Assembly (NCBI RefSeq): GCF_903645315.1
Contig: NZ_CAHJXL010000001.1
Coordinates: 1,116,001-1,180,000 of the forward strand
From: Victivallis sp. Marseille-Q1083
Lineage (GTDB): Bacteria; Verrucomicrobiota; Lentisphaeria; Victivallales; Victivallaceae
Direction: 5' to 3'
Length of the DNA: 64,000 bases
In this document: positions 44,787-53,613 of the stretch, one piece after another
Numbering within the stretch: position 1 is the first letter of the stretch
Layout: every line of letters starts with the position of its first letter
Translations under genes and position numbers: made by a program
Notes under the pieces: generated by a model
The model's database searches: none
Told to the model about the DNA's origin: nothing
Seen by the model: the letters and a program-made list of their open reading frames with translations, nothing else

Positions 44787-44871
44787 AAAAAAATAGCGGC
44801 TATGAAGCCGCCAAAATGGACTTTCCGCAGAAAGTAGCCAACAAATCCTTTTACAAGGACTTGTAGAGTTA
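44787..44871 (-). ncRNA. type II-C tracrRNA
   Basis: Read on the minus strand, the RNA opens with AACTCTACAAGTCC (44857-44870). Its first 11 nt pair perfectly with CTTGTAGAGTT of the crRNA-sense repeat (the reverse strand of the array) and the rest pairs with wobble. A TCCTT/AAGGA hairpin (44846-44859), a perfect ACTTTC-TGCG-GAAAGT hairpin (44820-44835) and a terminator GCGGCT-TCAT-AGCCGC followed by TATTTTTTT (44787-44811) complete it. About 85 nt, the usual size for II-C. An antisense open frame over this region is ignored. Confidence 0.85.
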
Positions 44872-44877
44872 CTATTT

Positions 44878-44905
44878 AATATAGCCTGACATTTTTCAAA
44901 ATCAA
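44878..44905 (-). promoter_or_regulatory. promoter of the tracrRNA
   Basis: Minus strand TTGATT (44900-44905), 16-nt spacer, TATATT (44878-44883), placing the start about at 44871, exactly before the anti-repeat. The spacer text resembles the 3' half of the CRISPR repeat (TTTGAAAAATGT and GCTATATT versus TTTGAAAAGTGT and GCTACATT). Confidence 0.7.
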
Positions 44906-44906
44906 A

Positions 44907-44934
44907 TTGCATAATAATAAAAACATGATATAAT
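44907..44934 (+). promoter_or_regulatory. promoter of the cas9 operon
   Basis: TTGCAT (44907-44912), 16-nt spacer, extended -10 TGATATAAT with TATAAT at 44929-44934. Its -35 is one nt from that of the divergent tracrRNA promoter, so both share one control point. Confidence 0.75.
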
Positions 44935-44975
44935 AGTTCAGTATTATGTTATTTATATAAGAGAAAGCCGATATC

Positions 44976-47900
44976 ATGAGCATGATCACACTTGGGTTGG
45001 ATTTGGGAATTTCATCAATCGGTTGGGCTATACTCAGCGAAAACAGCAAAGAGCGTGAACTCATTGCGTGGGGGAGCCGGATATTTGAACCCGGAGTCGA
45101 AGGTACAACCAACGAAATCTCAGCGGGAAAAGGCGTATCGCGCTGTGCAGAACGCCGTTTGAAAAAGGCCTTGCGCAAGCAATATTTACGTCGCAGAACC
45201 CGCAAAAAAGCACTGCTTGACATCTTGGTAAGCAACGGTTTTTTACCGGAAAACGTGAACTCTGATTTTTTTACGAAAATCGACCAAACGCTGCTCATGC
45301 AGCTCCCCAAAACCGAACGCAACCGTTTGGGGCATGTTTTGCCTTACCTGTTTCGCAAAATGGCACTTGACCGTTTGTTGGATAAGTACGAGCTGGGGAG
45401 AGCCTTGTATCACCTTGCCCAGCGGCGCGGTTATTTGAGCAATCGCAAGCAGGAGCTGAAAGATCAGGAAAATGCCGGAAAAGTAAAGAGCGGGATCGAC
45501 GAATTGAAACAGGCCATTGCTGACGTCGGAGCGCGGACCCTGGGTGAATATTTTTCAATGGTCGATCCCGAAGTTGAGCGTATCCGTTGCCGCTATACCG
45601 AACGGGCAATGTTTCAAGATGAATTCCGGAAGATTTGTCAAGCGCAACGTGAACATATTTCCGAACAACTGGAAGCAGAGCTTTTCCAGGCCATCTTCTT
45701 TCAGCGCAAATTGAAATCCTGCAAGGGATTGGTTGGGAAATGCCGGATTTATCCGGAACGGCGGCGTTGTGCCATGGCGACCATGGAAGCTCAGCTGTTC
45801 CGGATTTACACGACGGTCAGCAATCTGCGCATTGCCTGTAATTCGCAAATCCGTTCGCTGACGGAAGATGAGCGGCAGAAAATCATCGAAATACTCAACA
45901 GCTACTCCTCATTGTTCAATAAATCCGGCAAGATGGCATTATCCAAACTGCAAAAAGCCGCCGGGTTGGGAAAAGGTGAAAAATTTACGCTTGGCGAAGG
46001 CGCCAAAGAGATTTACGGCAATGAATTGCACAATATACTCTACCGCGCTTTCGGCGATAAAGCCGCGGACATGACTGACGGTGAACGGGAGAAGTTTTTC
46101 AACGATCTGCGTTCGGTGGAAAAGAGCGGGGTATTGGTCAAACGCCTGACCGGTTATTGGCAACTTCCGCCAGAAAAAGCAGCGGAGATTTCCGCGATTC
46201 CCCTGCCTGACGGTTACTGCGCCTATTCGCTCAGGGCATTGCAGGAGATGCTTCCCGATCTCCAAGGCGGCGTCAGCCTGAGCGACTGGTTGAAAAACAA
46301 TAACCATTCCTTATCCGCCGGCCAGGAGCTCGACCGGCTGCCGCTGCTTGACGAGTGTGGATTTGAATTGCGCAATCCTATCGTACACCGGACCTTAACC
46401 GAAATGCGCCGTGTGGTCAACCGCATTGTCGAGCGTTACGGCAAGCCCGATCGAATCCATGTGGAGCTGGCACGGGATTTGAAAGCAACCAACAAAGAGC
46501 GCGAGCAGATCACGATCCGAAACCGTATGCGGGAAAAAGAACGCGAAGCCATAGCGAAGCGTATTGTCGAAGATGTCGGTTTGGAGAAAGCTTCACGCAA
46601 TGACATATTGAAAGTTATGCTTGCTGATGAATGCGGTCTTACCTGTCCCTACTCCGGCGAAAGATTTTCCATGACCGAACTGTTACATGGAGGTTGCGTG
46701 CAGATCGAGCACATCATCCCCTATTCGCGTTCGTTTGACGACTCTTTTGCCAATAAAACTCTGTGCATCAATAAATTTAATGCCAAAAAAAGTAATCGTA
46801 CACCTTATGAAGCTTTTGGCTCTTCCCCTGAATATTGCGAAATGCTGGAACGTGTTAAACATTTCAAAGGAGCTTATGCCGAGCGGAAACTGGAGTTGTT
46901 CAAGCAGGAAAATGTCGAAACTGCAGAATTTCTGGAACGCAATCTGAACGACACACGTTATGCCAGCAAGCTTGCCATGCAGTATCTTGCTATGCTTTAT
47001 GGAGGAATTGTTGATAAAACTGATAAGCGTCGTGTTTTTGCCATTGCCGGGGGATGTACCGCTTTGATCCGCCGAGCCTGGGGCGGCAATTATCTTTTGG
47101 GCGAAGGTGAAAAAGTCCGTTCGGATCATCGGCATCATGCAGTTGATGCAATGACCATAGCTTTGACTACGCCGGGCCTGGTACAGGAAATAGCAAAAAT
47201 GACTCCTGAACGGCGCAAAAAATTCAATGATGCGACCCCAAAATTTATAGACAGCAAATTCTACAGCCAGGCATACTCCATGCTCAACCACTGTGCGGTA
47301 TCGCACCATGTGGTCAACAAATTGCGCGGAGCTTTGCACAAGGAAACAATTTACAGCAAAGATTACAGCGACGGTCAATCTCTCCGGCACGAACGGGTGG
47401 CTCTCAACTCGCTTTCCGCTGCAGATATCAAACAGATTGTCGATCCGGTGATCAAGAACATCATTCTCGATCGACTCGGCGTGGCCAGCGATTGCGAAGT
47501 AACCGATGCCATGCTGAAAGTTTTTAAAGACGAAGCAAATTATCCGCAAATGCTTGACCGCAGCGGTAAAGCGGTAAATACGATCAAAAAGGTTCGCATC
47601 GCCCGTACGGTAAACACCCGTACCATCGGCAAGGGAGACGGCAAACGCGAAGTGGCCAATGGAGCAAACTATGTGTTGGCAATCTTCGCAAAACTCAATG
47701 AGCGCAGGGAAGAGGTGGCGTGGGAAGGCGAAATTATTTCTCTGATGGACGCCATACAGCGTAAGCAGCGCAGTCAACCGCTCTTTGAAAAAGAACGTTC
47801 GGGAATGCGGTTCAAATTCAGCTTGCAAAAAGGCGATATTGTGAAGTTTACCAAGGATGGACAGGAGAATCTGTGCATCATCCGCGGCATCTCCCTGCCG

Positions 47901-48056
47901 CAGTTTTCTTGCTGCTCCATCTTAGACGCAAGGCAAAAGAAGGATATTCAAGTTGCGAAATGCTGGTTCCAGCCCACTGTATCAGCAGCCTTCAAGTGGA
48001 ATATGCAAAAATACAATATGAACGTTTTCGGAGAGTTGCAAATCGCCAATGATTGA
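44976..48056 (+). CDS. cas9: CRISPR-associated endonuclease Cas9, type II-C
   Basis: 1026 residues, the compact II-C size. RuvC-I is ITLGLDLGISSIGWA with Asp9. An Arg-rich bridge helix follows (ERRLKKALRKQYLRRRTRKK, about 54-73). RuvC-II is RIHVELARDL with Glu497. The HNH domain has a CPYSGE turn and VQIEHIIPYSRSFDDSFANK with His579 and the downstream Asn. RuvC-III is SDHRHHAVDAMTIA with Asp724. The C-terminal 250 residues form the PAM-interacting region. All nuclease residues are present, so it should be active. GC is lower than the flanks. It overlaps cas1 by eight nt. Confidence 0.97.
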   Translation: MSMITLGLDLGISSIGWAILSENSKERELIAWGSRIFEPGVEGTTNEISAGKGVSRCAERRLKKALRKQYLRRRTRKKALLDILVSNGFLPENVNSDFFTKIDQTLLMQLPKTERNRLGHVLPYLFRKMALDRLLDKYELGRALYHLAQRRGYLSNRKQELKDQENAGKVKSGIDELKQAIADVGARTLGEYFSMVDPEVERIRCRYTERAMFQDEFRKICQAQREHISEQLEAELFQAIFFQRKLKSCKGLVGKCRIYPERRRCAMATMEAQLFRIYTTVSNLRIACNSQIRSLTEDERQKIIEILNSYSSLFNKSGKMALSKLQKAAGLGKGEKFTLGEGAKEIYGNELHNILYRAFGDKAADMTDGEREKFFNDLRSVEKSGVLVKRLTGYWQLPPEKAAEISAIPLPDGYCAYSLRALQEMLPDLQGGVSLSDWLKNNNHSLSAGQELDRLPLLDECGFELRNPIVHRTLTEMRRVVNRIVERYGKPDRIHVELARDLKATNKEREQITIRNRMREKEREAIAKRIVEDVGLEKASRNDILKVMLADECGLTCPYSGERFSMTELLHGGCVQIEHIIPYSRSFDDSFANKTLCINKFNAKKSNRTPYEAFGSSPEYCEMLERVKHFKGAYAERKLELFKQENVETAEFLERNLNDTRYASKLAMQYLAMLYGGIVDKTDKRRVFAIAGGCTALIRRAWGGNYLLGEGEKVRSDHRHHAVDAMTIALTTPGLVQEIAKMTPERRKKFNDATPKFIDSKFYSQAYSMLNHCAVSHHVVNKLRGALHKETIYSKDYSDGQSLRHERVALNSLSAADIKQIVDPVIKNIILDRLGVASDCEVTDAMLKVFKDEANYPQMLDRSGKAVNTIKKVRIARTVNTRTIGKGDGKREVANGANYVLAIFAKLNERREEVAWEGEIISLMDAIQRKQRSQPLFEKERSGMRFKFSLQKGDIVKFTKDGQENLCIIRGISLPQFSCCSILDARQKKDIQVAKCWFQPTVSAAFKWNMQKYNMNVFGELQIAND

Positions 48057-48930
48057 GCGGATCATTGAAATCGCCGAACAATCGGCTTTTCTGAGTCTGA
48101 ACAATCATTTACTGACAATCCGGCTGCCGAATAAGCAAACTGTCACCGTTCCCGTCGGCGAGGTGCAGTGTCTTATTCTTGCCAACCCGGCGGTTACGGT
48201 CACCGGAGCGTTGCTGTCAGCTTTGGCGGAAAGCGGCGCGGTGGTGGTCGTTTCCGGCAAGGAACGTCTGCCTGCGTCCATTCAGCTGCCGATCCAAGGC
48301 AACTGGATACAAAACGAGCGTTTCCGCAGTCAAATAGAAGCCAGGCTGCCGTTGCGTAAACGTTTGTGGCAAACAGTGATTCAGGAAAAGATACGCCGCC
48401 AGGGAAAACTGCTGCAGGAACTTCACGACAGTGATTTCGGGTTATTCAAACTGGCGGGAAAAGTTCATTCCGGCGATCCGGAAAATATCGAAGGACGAGC
48501 TGCGGTGATTTATTGGAAGAACTTATGGGATAGCGCGTTTCAGCGGAATCGCGAAGCAAAGGACAGTAACCTGCTCCTGAATTACGGCTACGCAATCTTG
48601 CGCGCCATAACCGCACGAGCCTGCTGCGGAGCTGGTTTGCATCCCACTATCGGGATCAATCATCATAACCGTTATGACGCATATTGCCTGGCGGACGATC
48701 TTATGGAGCCATTTCGGACAATCGTTGACCACGCGGTATATCGGCTGAACCCTAGTAATCAAATTGTAGACGTGTTGACACAGGATATGCGCAGAAGCTT
48801 GATCGCTTCATTGCAAGCCAAAACGGAAACTCCTGACGGTATGTGGAAAATATCCGACCTCATACAACGTTCCGCCAACCAGTTGGCTGAGTCGTTTCAA
48901 AGCGGAGAAATTATGTTACGTTACAATTGA
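48049..48930 (+). CDS. cas1: type II CRISPR integrase subunit Cas1
   Basis: 293 residues. The catalytic positions are Glu148 (NIEGRAAVIYWK), a His in GLHPTIGINHHNRYD (198-206) and the Asp pair in CLADDLMEPFR (216-217). FLSLNNHLLTIRL at the N-terminus is the usual Cas1 beta-domain start. It works with Cas2 to insert spacers into the adjacent 36-nt-repeat array. It overlaps cas9 by eight nt. Confidence 0.96.
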   Translation: MIERIIEIAEQSAFLSLNNHLLTIRLPNKQTVTVPVGEVQCLILANPAVTVTGALLSALAESGAVVVVSGKERLPASIQLPIQGNWIQNERFRSQIEARLPLRKRLWQTVIQEKIRRQGKLLQELHDSDFGLFKLAGKVHSGDPENIEGRAAVIYWKNLWDSAFQRNREAKDSNLLLNYGYAILRAITARACCGAGLHPTIGINHHNRYDAYCLADDLMEPFRTIVDHAVYRLNPSNQIVDVLTQDMRRSLIASLQAKTETPDGMWKISDLIQRSANQLAESFQSGEIMLRYN

Positions 48931-48932
48931 AG

Positions 48933-49259
48933 ATGATTTCGGAGATAAAATCCGTGTGGCTTATGGTTATGTTTGATTTGCCGGTGGTCACCCTTGAAGA
49001 AAAGCGGCAATACACGCGTTTCCGCAAATATCTGGTACGCGAAGGTTTTTTGCAGCTGCAATTCTCAGTTTACGCCAAATTCTGTTCCAGTAGAGAAAAT
49101 GCCCAGAAGTATTATAATTATCTTCAATATGCAGTCCCTCCCGGAGGAAAAGTCCGGTTGCTGATGGTAACCGATAAACAATTTGGCGATATGGTTTCGT
49201 TATACGGCAAAAAAGTAGAAGAAGTAGAAAAGAAACCCGAACAACTTTTGCTTTTCTAA
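48933..49259 (+). CDS. cas2: type II CRISPR-associated Cas2
   Basis: 108 residues from the ATG at 48933; a TTG two codons earlier overlaps the cas1 stop and is an alternative. VWLMVMFDLPVVTLEEKRQYTRFRKYLV is the ferredoxin-like first half with the conserved Asp, and FLQLQFSVYAKFCSS, LLMVTDKQFGDM the rest. C-terminal EKKPEQLLLF is typical of type II Cas2. No csn2 or cas4 follows, which fits II-C. Confidence 0.94.
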   Translation: MISEIKSVWLMVMFDLPVVTLEEKRQYTRFRKYLVREGFLQLQFSVYAKFCSSRENAQKYYNYLQYAVPPGGKVRLLMVTDKQFGDMVSLYGKKVEEVEKKPEQLLLF

Positions 49260-49376
49260 AAGACAAAAGTTATGCAAAAAACTTATCTTTGGTGTAAATC
49301 TTACCGGTTTTTCGCTCTTTTTTTAAAGGCCTTCTACAAAGTAATTTATTGCCTATCAATTTGTTGCAAAGATTAC

Positions 49377-50207
49377 AATGTAGCACACTTTTCAAACTCT
49401 ACAAGCCCCAGCCAACTCCATACAATACTTTGTCAAACCGTAAAATGTAGCACACTTTTCAAACTCTACAAGCCCCAGCACAGCTTGCCAACTATATTCC
49501 GGATGCAAAAAATGTAGCACACTTTTCAAACTCTACAAGCCCCAGCGTTTCACTTATTATCTGGACGACCGGCAGTAATGTAGCACACTTTTCAAACTCT
49601 ACAAGCCCCAGCATCGTGACACGGAGTTTTCGACGCCGCGAAAAATGTAGCACACTTTTCAAACTCTACAAGCCCCAGCCAAGGCGACAATGGGAAGACC
49701 GTCTGGCAAAATGTAGCACACTTTTCAAACTCTACAAGCCCCAGCTTCTCCGGTCTGATGATTGGTCAAGGTTCCAATGTAGCACACTTTTCAAACTCTA
49801 CAAGCCCCAGCGGGTGCCGGCATTGGACGAATCCCCGAAAAAATGTAGCACACTTTTCAAACTCTACAAGCCCCAGCTCAACGGATCGAGTAAAAAACTG
49901 GCGGACGAATGTAGCACACTTTTCAAACTCTACAAGCCCCAGCCCTGCAACGGCGTACCGAAATACCGCGAAAAATGTAGCACACTTTTCAAACTCTACA
50001 AGCCCCAGCCCTGATCTGCGGTATGGAATATTCTGCTTCAATGTAGCACACTTTTCAAACTCTACAAGCCCCAGCTTGGAACTTAAACCATTTAAGGCCA
50101 CATTGCAATGTAGCACACTTTTCAAACTCTACAAGCCCCAGCGAATGGAACGCTATGGCCGGATTGTATCAAATGTAGCACACTTTTCAAACTCTACAAG
50201 CCCCTGC
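49377..50207 (-). CRISPR. type II-C CRISPR array, 13 repeats, 12 spacers
   Basis: A 36-nt repeat starting AATGTAGCAC and ending AAGCCCCAGC recurs every 66 nt (spacers 29-31 nt). Repeats 1-12 are identical; the last (50172-50207) ends CCCCTGC, so decay is at the cas-distal end. The crRNA sense is the minus strand: its 5' end GCTGGGGCTTGTAGAG matches the anti-repeat of the tracrRNA. On that strand each repeat ends TGCTACATT, an extended -10 motif like that of Neisseria repeats, so each spacer may have its own promoter. The leader toward cas2 (49260-49376) is AT-rich with no gene. Confidence 0.97.
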
Positions 50208-50270
50208 GGAATGTTTACGAAGTAGCTTTTACATGCGAATATAGCTCTCTTTAAATCGACAAGATCCTCC

Positions 50271-50299
50271 TTGACTTTGTGTGGCTGACGCGTTATAAT
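50271..50299 (+). promoter_or_regulatory. consensus sigma70 promoter before the second anti-repeat
   Basis: TTGACT (50271-50276), exactly 17 nt, TATAAT (50294-50299). Transcription would start near 50306, at the edge of the repeat-like sequence, and could continue into the 123-residue gene and the I-E operon. The preceding 50208-50270 is plain AT-rich sequence. Confidence 0.8.
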
Positions 50300-50305
50300 G
50301 AATAT

Positions 50306-50440
50306 GGTGCTCTTTTCAAACTTTATAAGCCCCGGTTCATTTTAGAAAGGGAGTACCCGGTTCATATTGGATTGAGATTATTTCAAAGAAATTCTGAATC
50401 ACAAGCGCATGTTGTTTCAGGCAGAGGCAACAGATCTTTA
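50306..50440 (+). ncRNA. second tracrRNA-like anti-repeat RNA, or leader RNA of the I-E operon
   Basis: CTTTTCAAACTTTATAAGCC followed by CCGG (50312-50335) is a diverged copy of the II-C repeat, and as a plus-strand RNA it pairs with the whole crRNA-sense 5' half. The three changes from the repeat (two C to T, one A to G) all turn Watson-Crick pairs into G-U wobble, so pairing is kept. Downstream hairpins are GGG-AGTA-CCC, ATTTC-AAA-GAAAT, and GTTGTTT-CAGGCAG-AGGCAAC (50411-50431) followed by AGATCTTT. It could be a tracrRNA variant, a regulatory decoy, or a decayed repeat. Confidence 0.5.
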
Positions 50441-50504
50441 TGATCGGTTCCCGGCCAGGATTCCATTGAAAAACAAGGTGCCACCATCAGCGAGGAACGA
50501 AAAA

Positions 50505-50876
50505 ATGTGTAGAAACCTATGCGGTAAAAAGATTCAGAATCAGATCATTCTGACGCTTGATGTCAATCTGATTCTGCAACGGCTTCATGCGCTCGGTATT
50601 TCCGAACTGACGGCGATTCAGTCGCTGTGTCTGCTCAACGGCGATTATATCAACCTGGAGTGCCGGCTGCCCAACGGTGCCGTGGGAAAACTTCTTGACG
50701 ACGATAAGACTTATTACGCTACGCAAGTGGAAAGAATCGGCAGCGACCGCTGTTATGGAGTTGCCGCCGACGAACAGCAGATCGCAGTTTACGAATACGG
50801 CAGCAACGGCACGGATGCCGTGCTCGTCGCGTGGGTCAGATACCAGTCCGGCGATTGCATGAAACCGTCCGCTTGA
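50505..50876 (+). CDS. uncharacterised 123-residue protein, first gene of the I-E operon region
   Basis: The ATG at 50505 has GAGGA nine nt upstream. No family is recognised. The sequence has a helical N-terminal half (ILTLDVNLILQRLHALGISE, AIQSLCLLNGDYINLECRL) and a strand-rich C-terminal half (CYGVAADEQQIAVYEYG, AVLVAWVRYQ), with no signal or membrane segment. It is about 200 nt downstream of a consensus promoter and about 190 nt before cas3. It may be an accessory or regulatory protein of either CRISPR system, or an unrelated passenger. Confidence 0.6.
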   Translation: MCRNLCGKKIQNQIILTLDVNLILQRLHALGISELTAIQSLCLLNGDYINLECRLPNGAVGKLLDDDKTYYATQVERIGSDRCYGVAADEQQIAVYEYGSNGTDAVLVAWVRYQSGDCMKPSA

Positions 50877-50911
50877 AAGCTTTGCCGATTTCATGGCACA
50901 GCCCCGGCCAG

Positions 50912-50945
50912 CCAGACGGTTACTGGCTGAAGGCCATCCCGGCAA
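50912..50945 (+). pseudogene. short relic resembling the glyoxalase (VOC) C-terminus
   Basis: In the frame +1 to the start of the cas3 reading frame, CCAGACGGTTACTGGCTG encodes PDGYWL and the following codons KAIP, matching DPDGYWLEIIP at the end of the intact glyoxalase gene at 44153. About 24 of 29 nt agree. The rest of the gene is absent. Confidence 0.45.
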
Positions 50946-51066
50946 AACGATTAGGATTTTTCCTGCCGGTGTGATAAAAAAAAATGATACCGGCGGCAAT
51001 GCCATTCAAACATTGCAGGCCGTATGTTTGCTCGAGCAGAGTCATATTTGTCATGAGGTGGAAGAT

Positions 51067-53613
51067 ATGAAAATACCCATTCTCAAAAAGAGCGCAACCG
51101 CCCTTTTGCCACCGGAGCAGTGTCTGGCCAAAACCTGCGGAATGCAAAAAGGTTGCAATGTTTATACGCATCTTGTACTGTGCGCTCTGACGGTGCGGGC
51201 TTTGCGGGATGTGTTCCGCGGGACGCCGCGCGAAAACCTGATCTCCGTTGCCGCCGAATGGCTCGCGGCCCTGCATGACATCGGGAAAGCCACTCCCGGA
51301 TTCCAGCAGAAAATCTATGCCGCTCTCGGCGAATTTCCGGATCTCGGCGTGCAGGTCGCCAGAGCGGACCACGCGGAGTATTCCGGCTGGATACTGCGGG
51401 AACGGTACGGCGAAAGTTTTGCCGCTCTTGCCGCGGCCCATCACGGCATCGCCCGGAAACTGGGAAACCCGCAGTTCTATAATGATTCGGCGGCAGTTTG
51501 CGGCGGAGAAGGCTGGAGCGCCCTTCGGAAGCAAATACGTGAAGAAGTCATTGCCGCATTGAAGCTTGAACCGTGCGATACAACCTCGTTGCCAGCCTGG
51601 CAGGCGCCGCTGGTTCTCGGAGCGGTGGTGCTTGCGGATTGGATCTGCTCGGGACTGGAGCTGCCGTGGGGCGCCCCGTTTGATGCGATCGACCTGTCCG
51701 AGGCGGTTGCCGCGGCCGGGTTTGCGCCGCTTCGGGTCACGCCGGACCTTGATTTTGAAGCCATCTTCGAATTTCAGCCCAATCCGCTTCAGCAAGTTTG
51801 CCGGCGCAAACCGGTGCCCGGCGAGATCGTGATCATCGAGTCCGAAATGGGCAGCGGCAAAACGGAAGCGGCCCTCTACATGGCTTATCAGATGTTGGCG
51901 GCCGGCCAGGCCGACGGAATTTACTTCGCATTGCCGACACAGCTCACTTCGGAAAAAATCCATGCCCGCTTGAACCAGTTCCTCTCCAGAATCATCCCTG
52001 CGGAGAAACACCACGGCGCTTTGCTGATCCACGGCGATGCCTGGCTGGAATGGAATCTCAGAACGACCGATCCGGAAGATTGTACGACACCGGAAAATCC
52101 GGATTCGTGGTTCCAGACCCGAAAGCGCGCCCTGCTGGCTCCCTTCGGGGCCGGTACGATCGATCAGGCCCTGCTGGCGGTCCTGAATATCAAACACAAT
52201 GCGGTGCGGGCCTTCGGACTTTCCGGCAAGGTCGTAATCATTGATGAATGTCACAGTTATGACCATTACACTGGATTTCTGCTGAAAAAATTGATCCGGG
52301 AATTGCGCCATTATCAGTGTACGGTCATCGTCCTGAGCGCCACCTTGACCGGAGAGGCACGCCGGGAATTCGCGCTGCTGGAGCCGCAACAGCCGGCGCA
52401 GCCGCTGCTGCCTTACCCGCTGGTCACCTGGAGCCATCCGTCCAACGGCGGGGAGCTGACGCCGTTTTCAGGCGCTGACGCCCGGACGGTGAAGGTCGCT
52501 TTCACCGAAAATCTGGCCGAAACGTTGCAACTCGCACTGGAGAAGGCCGCCCGGGGAGAACAGGTTTTGTGGATCGAGAATACCGTTTCGATGGCTCAAC
52601 AGGTATTCCTGATGCTGAACAGTTGCGCCGGCGATTGCGAAATCGGCCTGATTCATTCACGTTTTCCCCGTTGCCGCCGCAGTGAAAATGAGAACAAATG
52701 GGTGGGGCTGCTGGGGAAAAATGGCGAAAAAAAACGGCTTGAACGGGGACGGATCCTGGTCGGCTCGCAAATATTGGAACAATCACTGGATATCGATTCC
52801 GATACCCTGATTACCCGGCTGGCTCCGATGGACATGCTCTTTCAGCGGATCGGCAGGCTGTGGCGTCACCGCAAACTCGATTTTTCGCGCCCGACAGGGG
52901 CGGAAAGGCGGGCCGTCATCCTGAAGGATCCGCGGCTGGACCAGCCGGAACAAATACTGCCTGACTGCGATGCCCTGCTGCCCTACGAAGCCTATCCGCT
53001 CTGCCGTACCTGTGAAGCCCTGAAAGACAAGCACCTCCTCACCCTGCCCGATGATATCCGGCCGATGCTGGAGGCGGTCTACCGCCGGCGCACGGAATCC
53101 GGGGCGCTCAGGGCCATGCAGGAGCGGCTGGAACGGAAGATCGAAACGCTGGAACGTCAGGCCCGGATCGCAGCAGGCCCGGTCATGGACGTGCGGGACG
53201 ACGACCACGCGACAACCCGTATCAATGACCTTCCAACCGTGCAGATCTTGCTGTTGGAGAAAAATAATCGCGGCAAACCATTGACTGATGTTCTGTATTC
53301 GCCCTTTGACGGCGCTCCGATCACGCTGCCTTCCCCCTCGGCCTCCAAGTCAAGCCATGTAGAGGCGGCCAGACGGATCATGCGGACGCTGATCACCGTG
53401 CCGGAACACCACGCACCGCGCTATGACGGATTCACGGCGGAATTTCTCGCTTCGGCGATCTGGATCGGCAACGATTCGCTCCGCCCGATCCGGGTGGCAT
53501 ATCTGGATTCCGACGGCCGGCTGCTGGACCGGGCGGCGAATCCCCTGCCGTTCCGCTACCATGAAAAAATTGGTTACACTTATGATACCCCGCAGCAAAA
53601 GGAGTGGTTATGA
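51067..53613 (+). CDS. cas3: CRISPR-associated helicase/nuclease Cas3 (type I-E)
   Basis: 848 residues from the ATG at 51067, with GAGGTGG upstream; the open frame extends 58 codons further but includes a VOC relic. The N-terminal HD nuclease has His35 and LHDIGK (His70-Asp71), plus the later HH and DW motifs. Walker A is SEMGSGKTEAA (about 258-268), the DExH box is IIDECHSYD near 393, motif III is VLSATLTG, and motif VI has FQRIGRLWRH. It is the Cascade-recruited helicase that unwinds and shreds target DNA. It overlaps cse1 by four nt. Confidence 0.97.
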   Translation: MKIPILKKSATALLPPEQCLAKTCGMQKGCNVYTHLVLCALTVRALRDVFRGTPRENLISVAAEWLAALHDIGKATPGFQQKIYAALGEFPDLGVQVARADHAEYSGWILRERYGESFAALAAAHHGIARKLGNPQFYNDSAAVCGGEGWSALRKQIREEVIAALKLEPCDTTSLPAWQAPLVLGAVVLADWICSGLELPWGAPFDAIDLSEAVAAAGFAPLRVTPDLDFEAIFEFQPNPLQQVCRRKPVPGEIVIIESEMGSGKTEAALYMAYQMLAAGQADGIYFALPTQLTSEKIHARLNQFLSRIIPAEKHHGALLIHGDAWLEWNLRTTDPEDCTTPENPDSWFQTRKRALLAPFGAGTIDQALLAVLNIKHNAVRAFGLSGKVVIIDECHSYDHYTGFLLKKLIRELRHYQCTVIVLSATLTGEARREFALLEPQQPAQPLLPYPLVTWSHPSNGGELTPFSGADARTVKVAFTENLAETLQLALEKAARGEQVLWIENTVSMAQQVFLMLNSCAGDCEIGLIHSRFPRCRRSENENKWVGLLGKNGEKKRLERGRILVGSQILEQSLDIDSDTLITRLAPMDMLFQRIGRLWRHRKLDFSRPTGAERRAVILKDPRLDQPEQILPDCDALLPYEAYPLCRTCEALKDKHLLTLPDDIRPMLEAVYRRRTESGALRAMQERLERKIETLERQARIAAGPVMDVRDDDHATTRINDLPTVQILLLEKNNRGKPLTDVLYSPFDGAPITLPSPSASKSSHVEAARRIMRTLITVPEHHAPRYDGFTAEFLASAIWIGNDSLRPIRVAYLDSDGRLLDRAANPLPFRYHEKIGYTYDTPQQKEWL

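Noticed and set aside
44505-44912. 135-codon open frame on the minus strand upstream of cas9
   Set aside because: It overlaps the glyoxalase stop, the tracrRNA and its terminator, has no ribosome binding site or recognisable domain, and the region is better explained by the tracrRNA.
50306-50335. The repeat-like sequence as simply the last decayed repeat of the II-C array
   Set aside because: It is not in the 66-nt register with the array, is separated by about 100 nt, has a consensus promoter directly upstream, and all changes keep crRNA pairing by wobble. A decayed repeat remains possible, so the ncRNA call has only moderate confidence.
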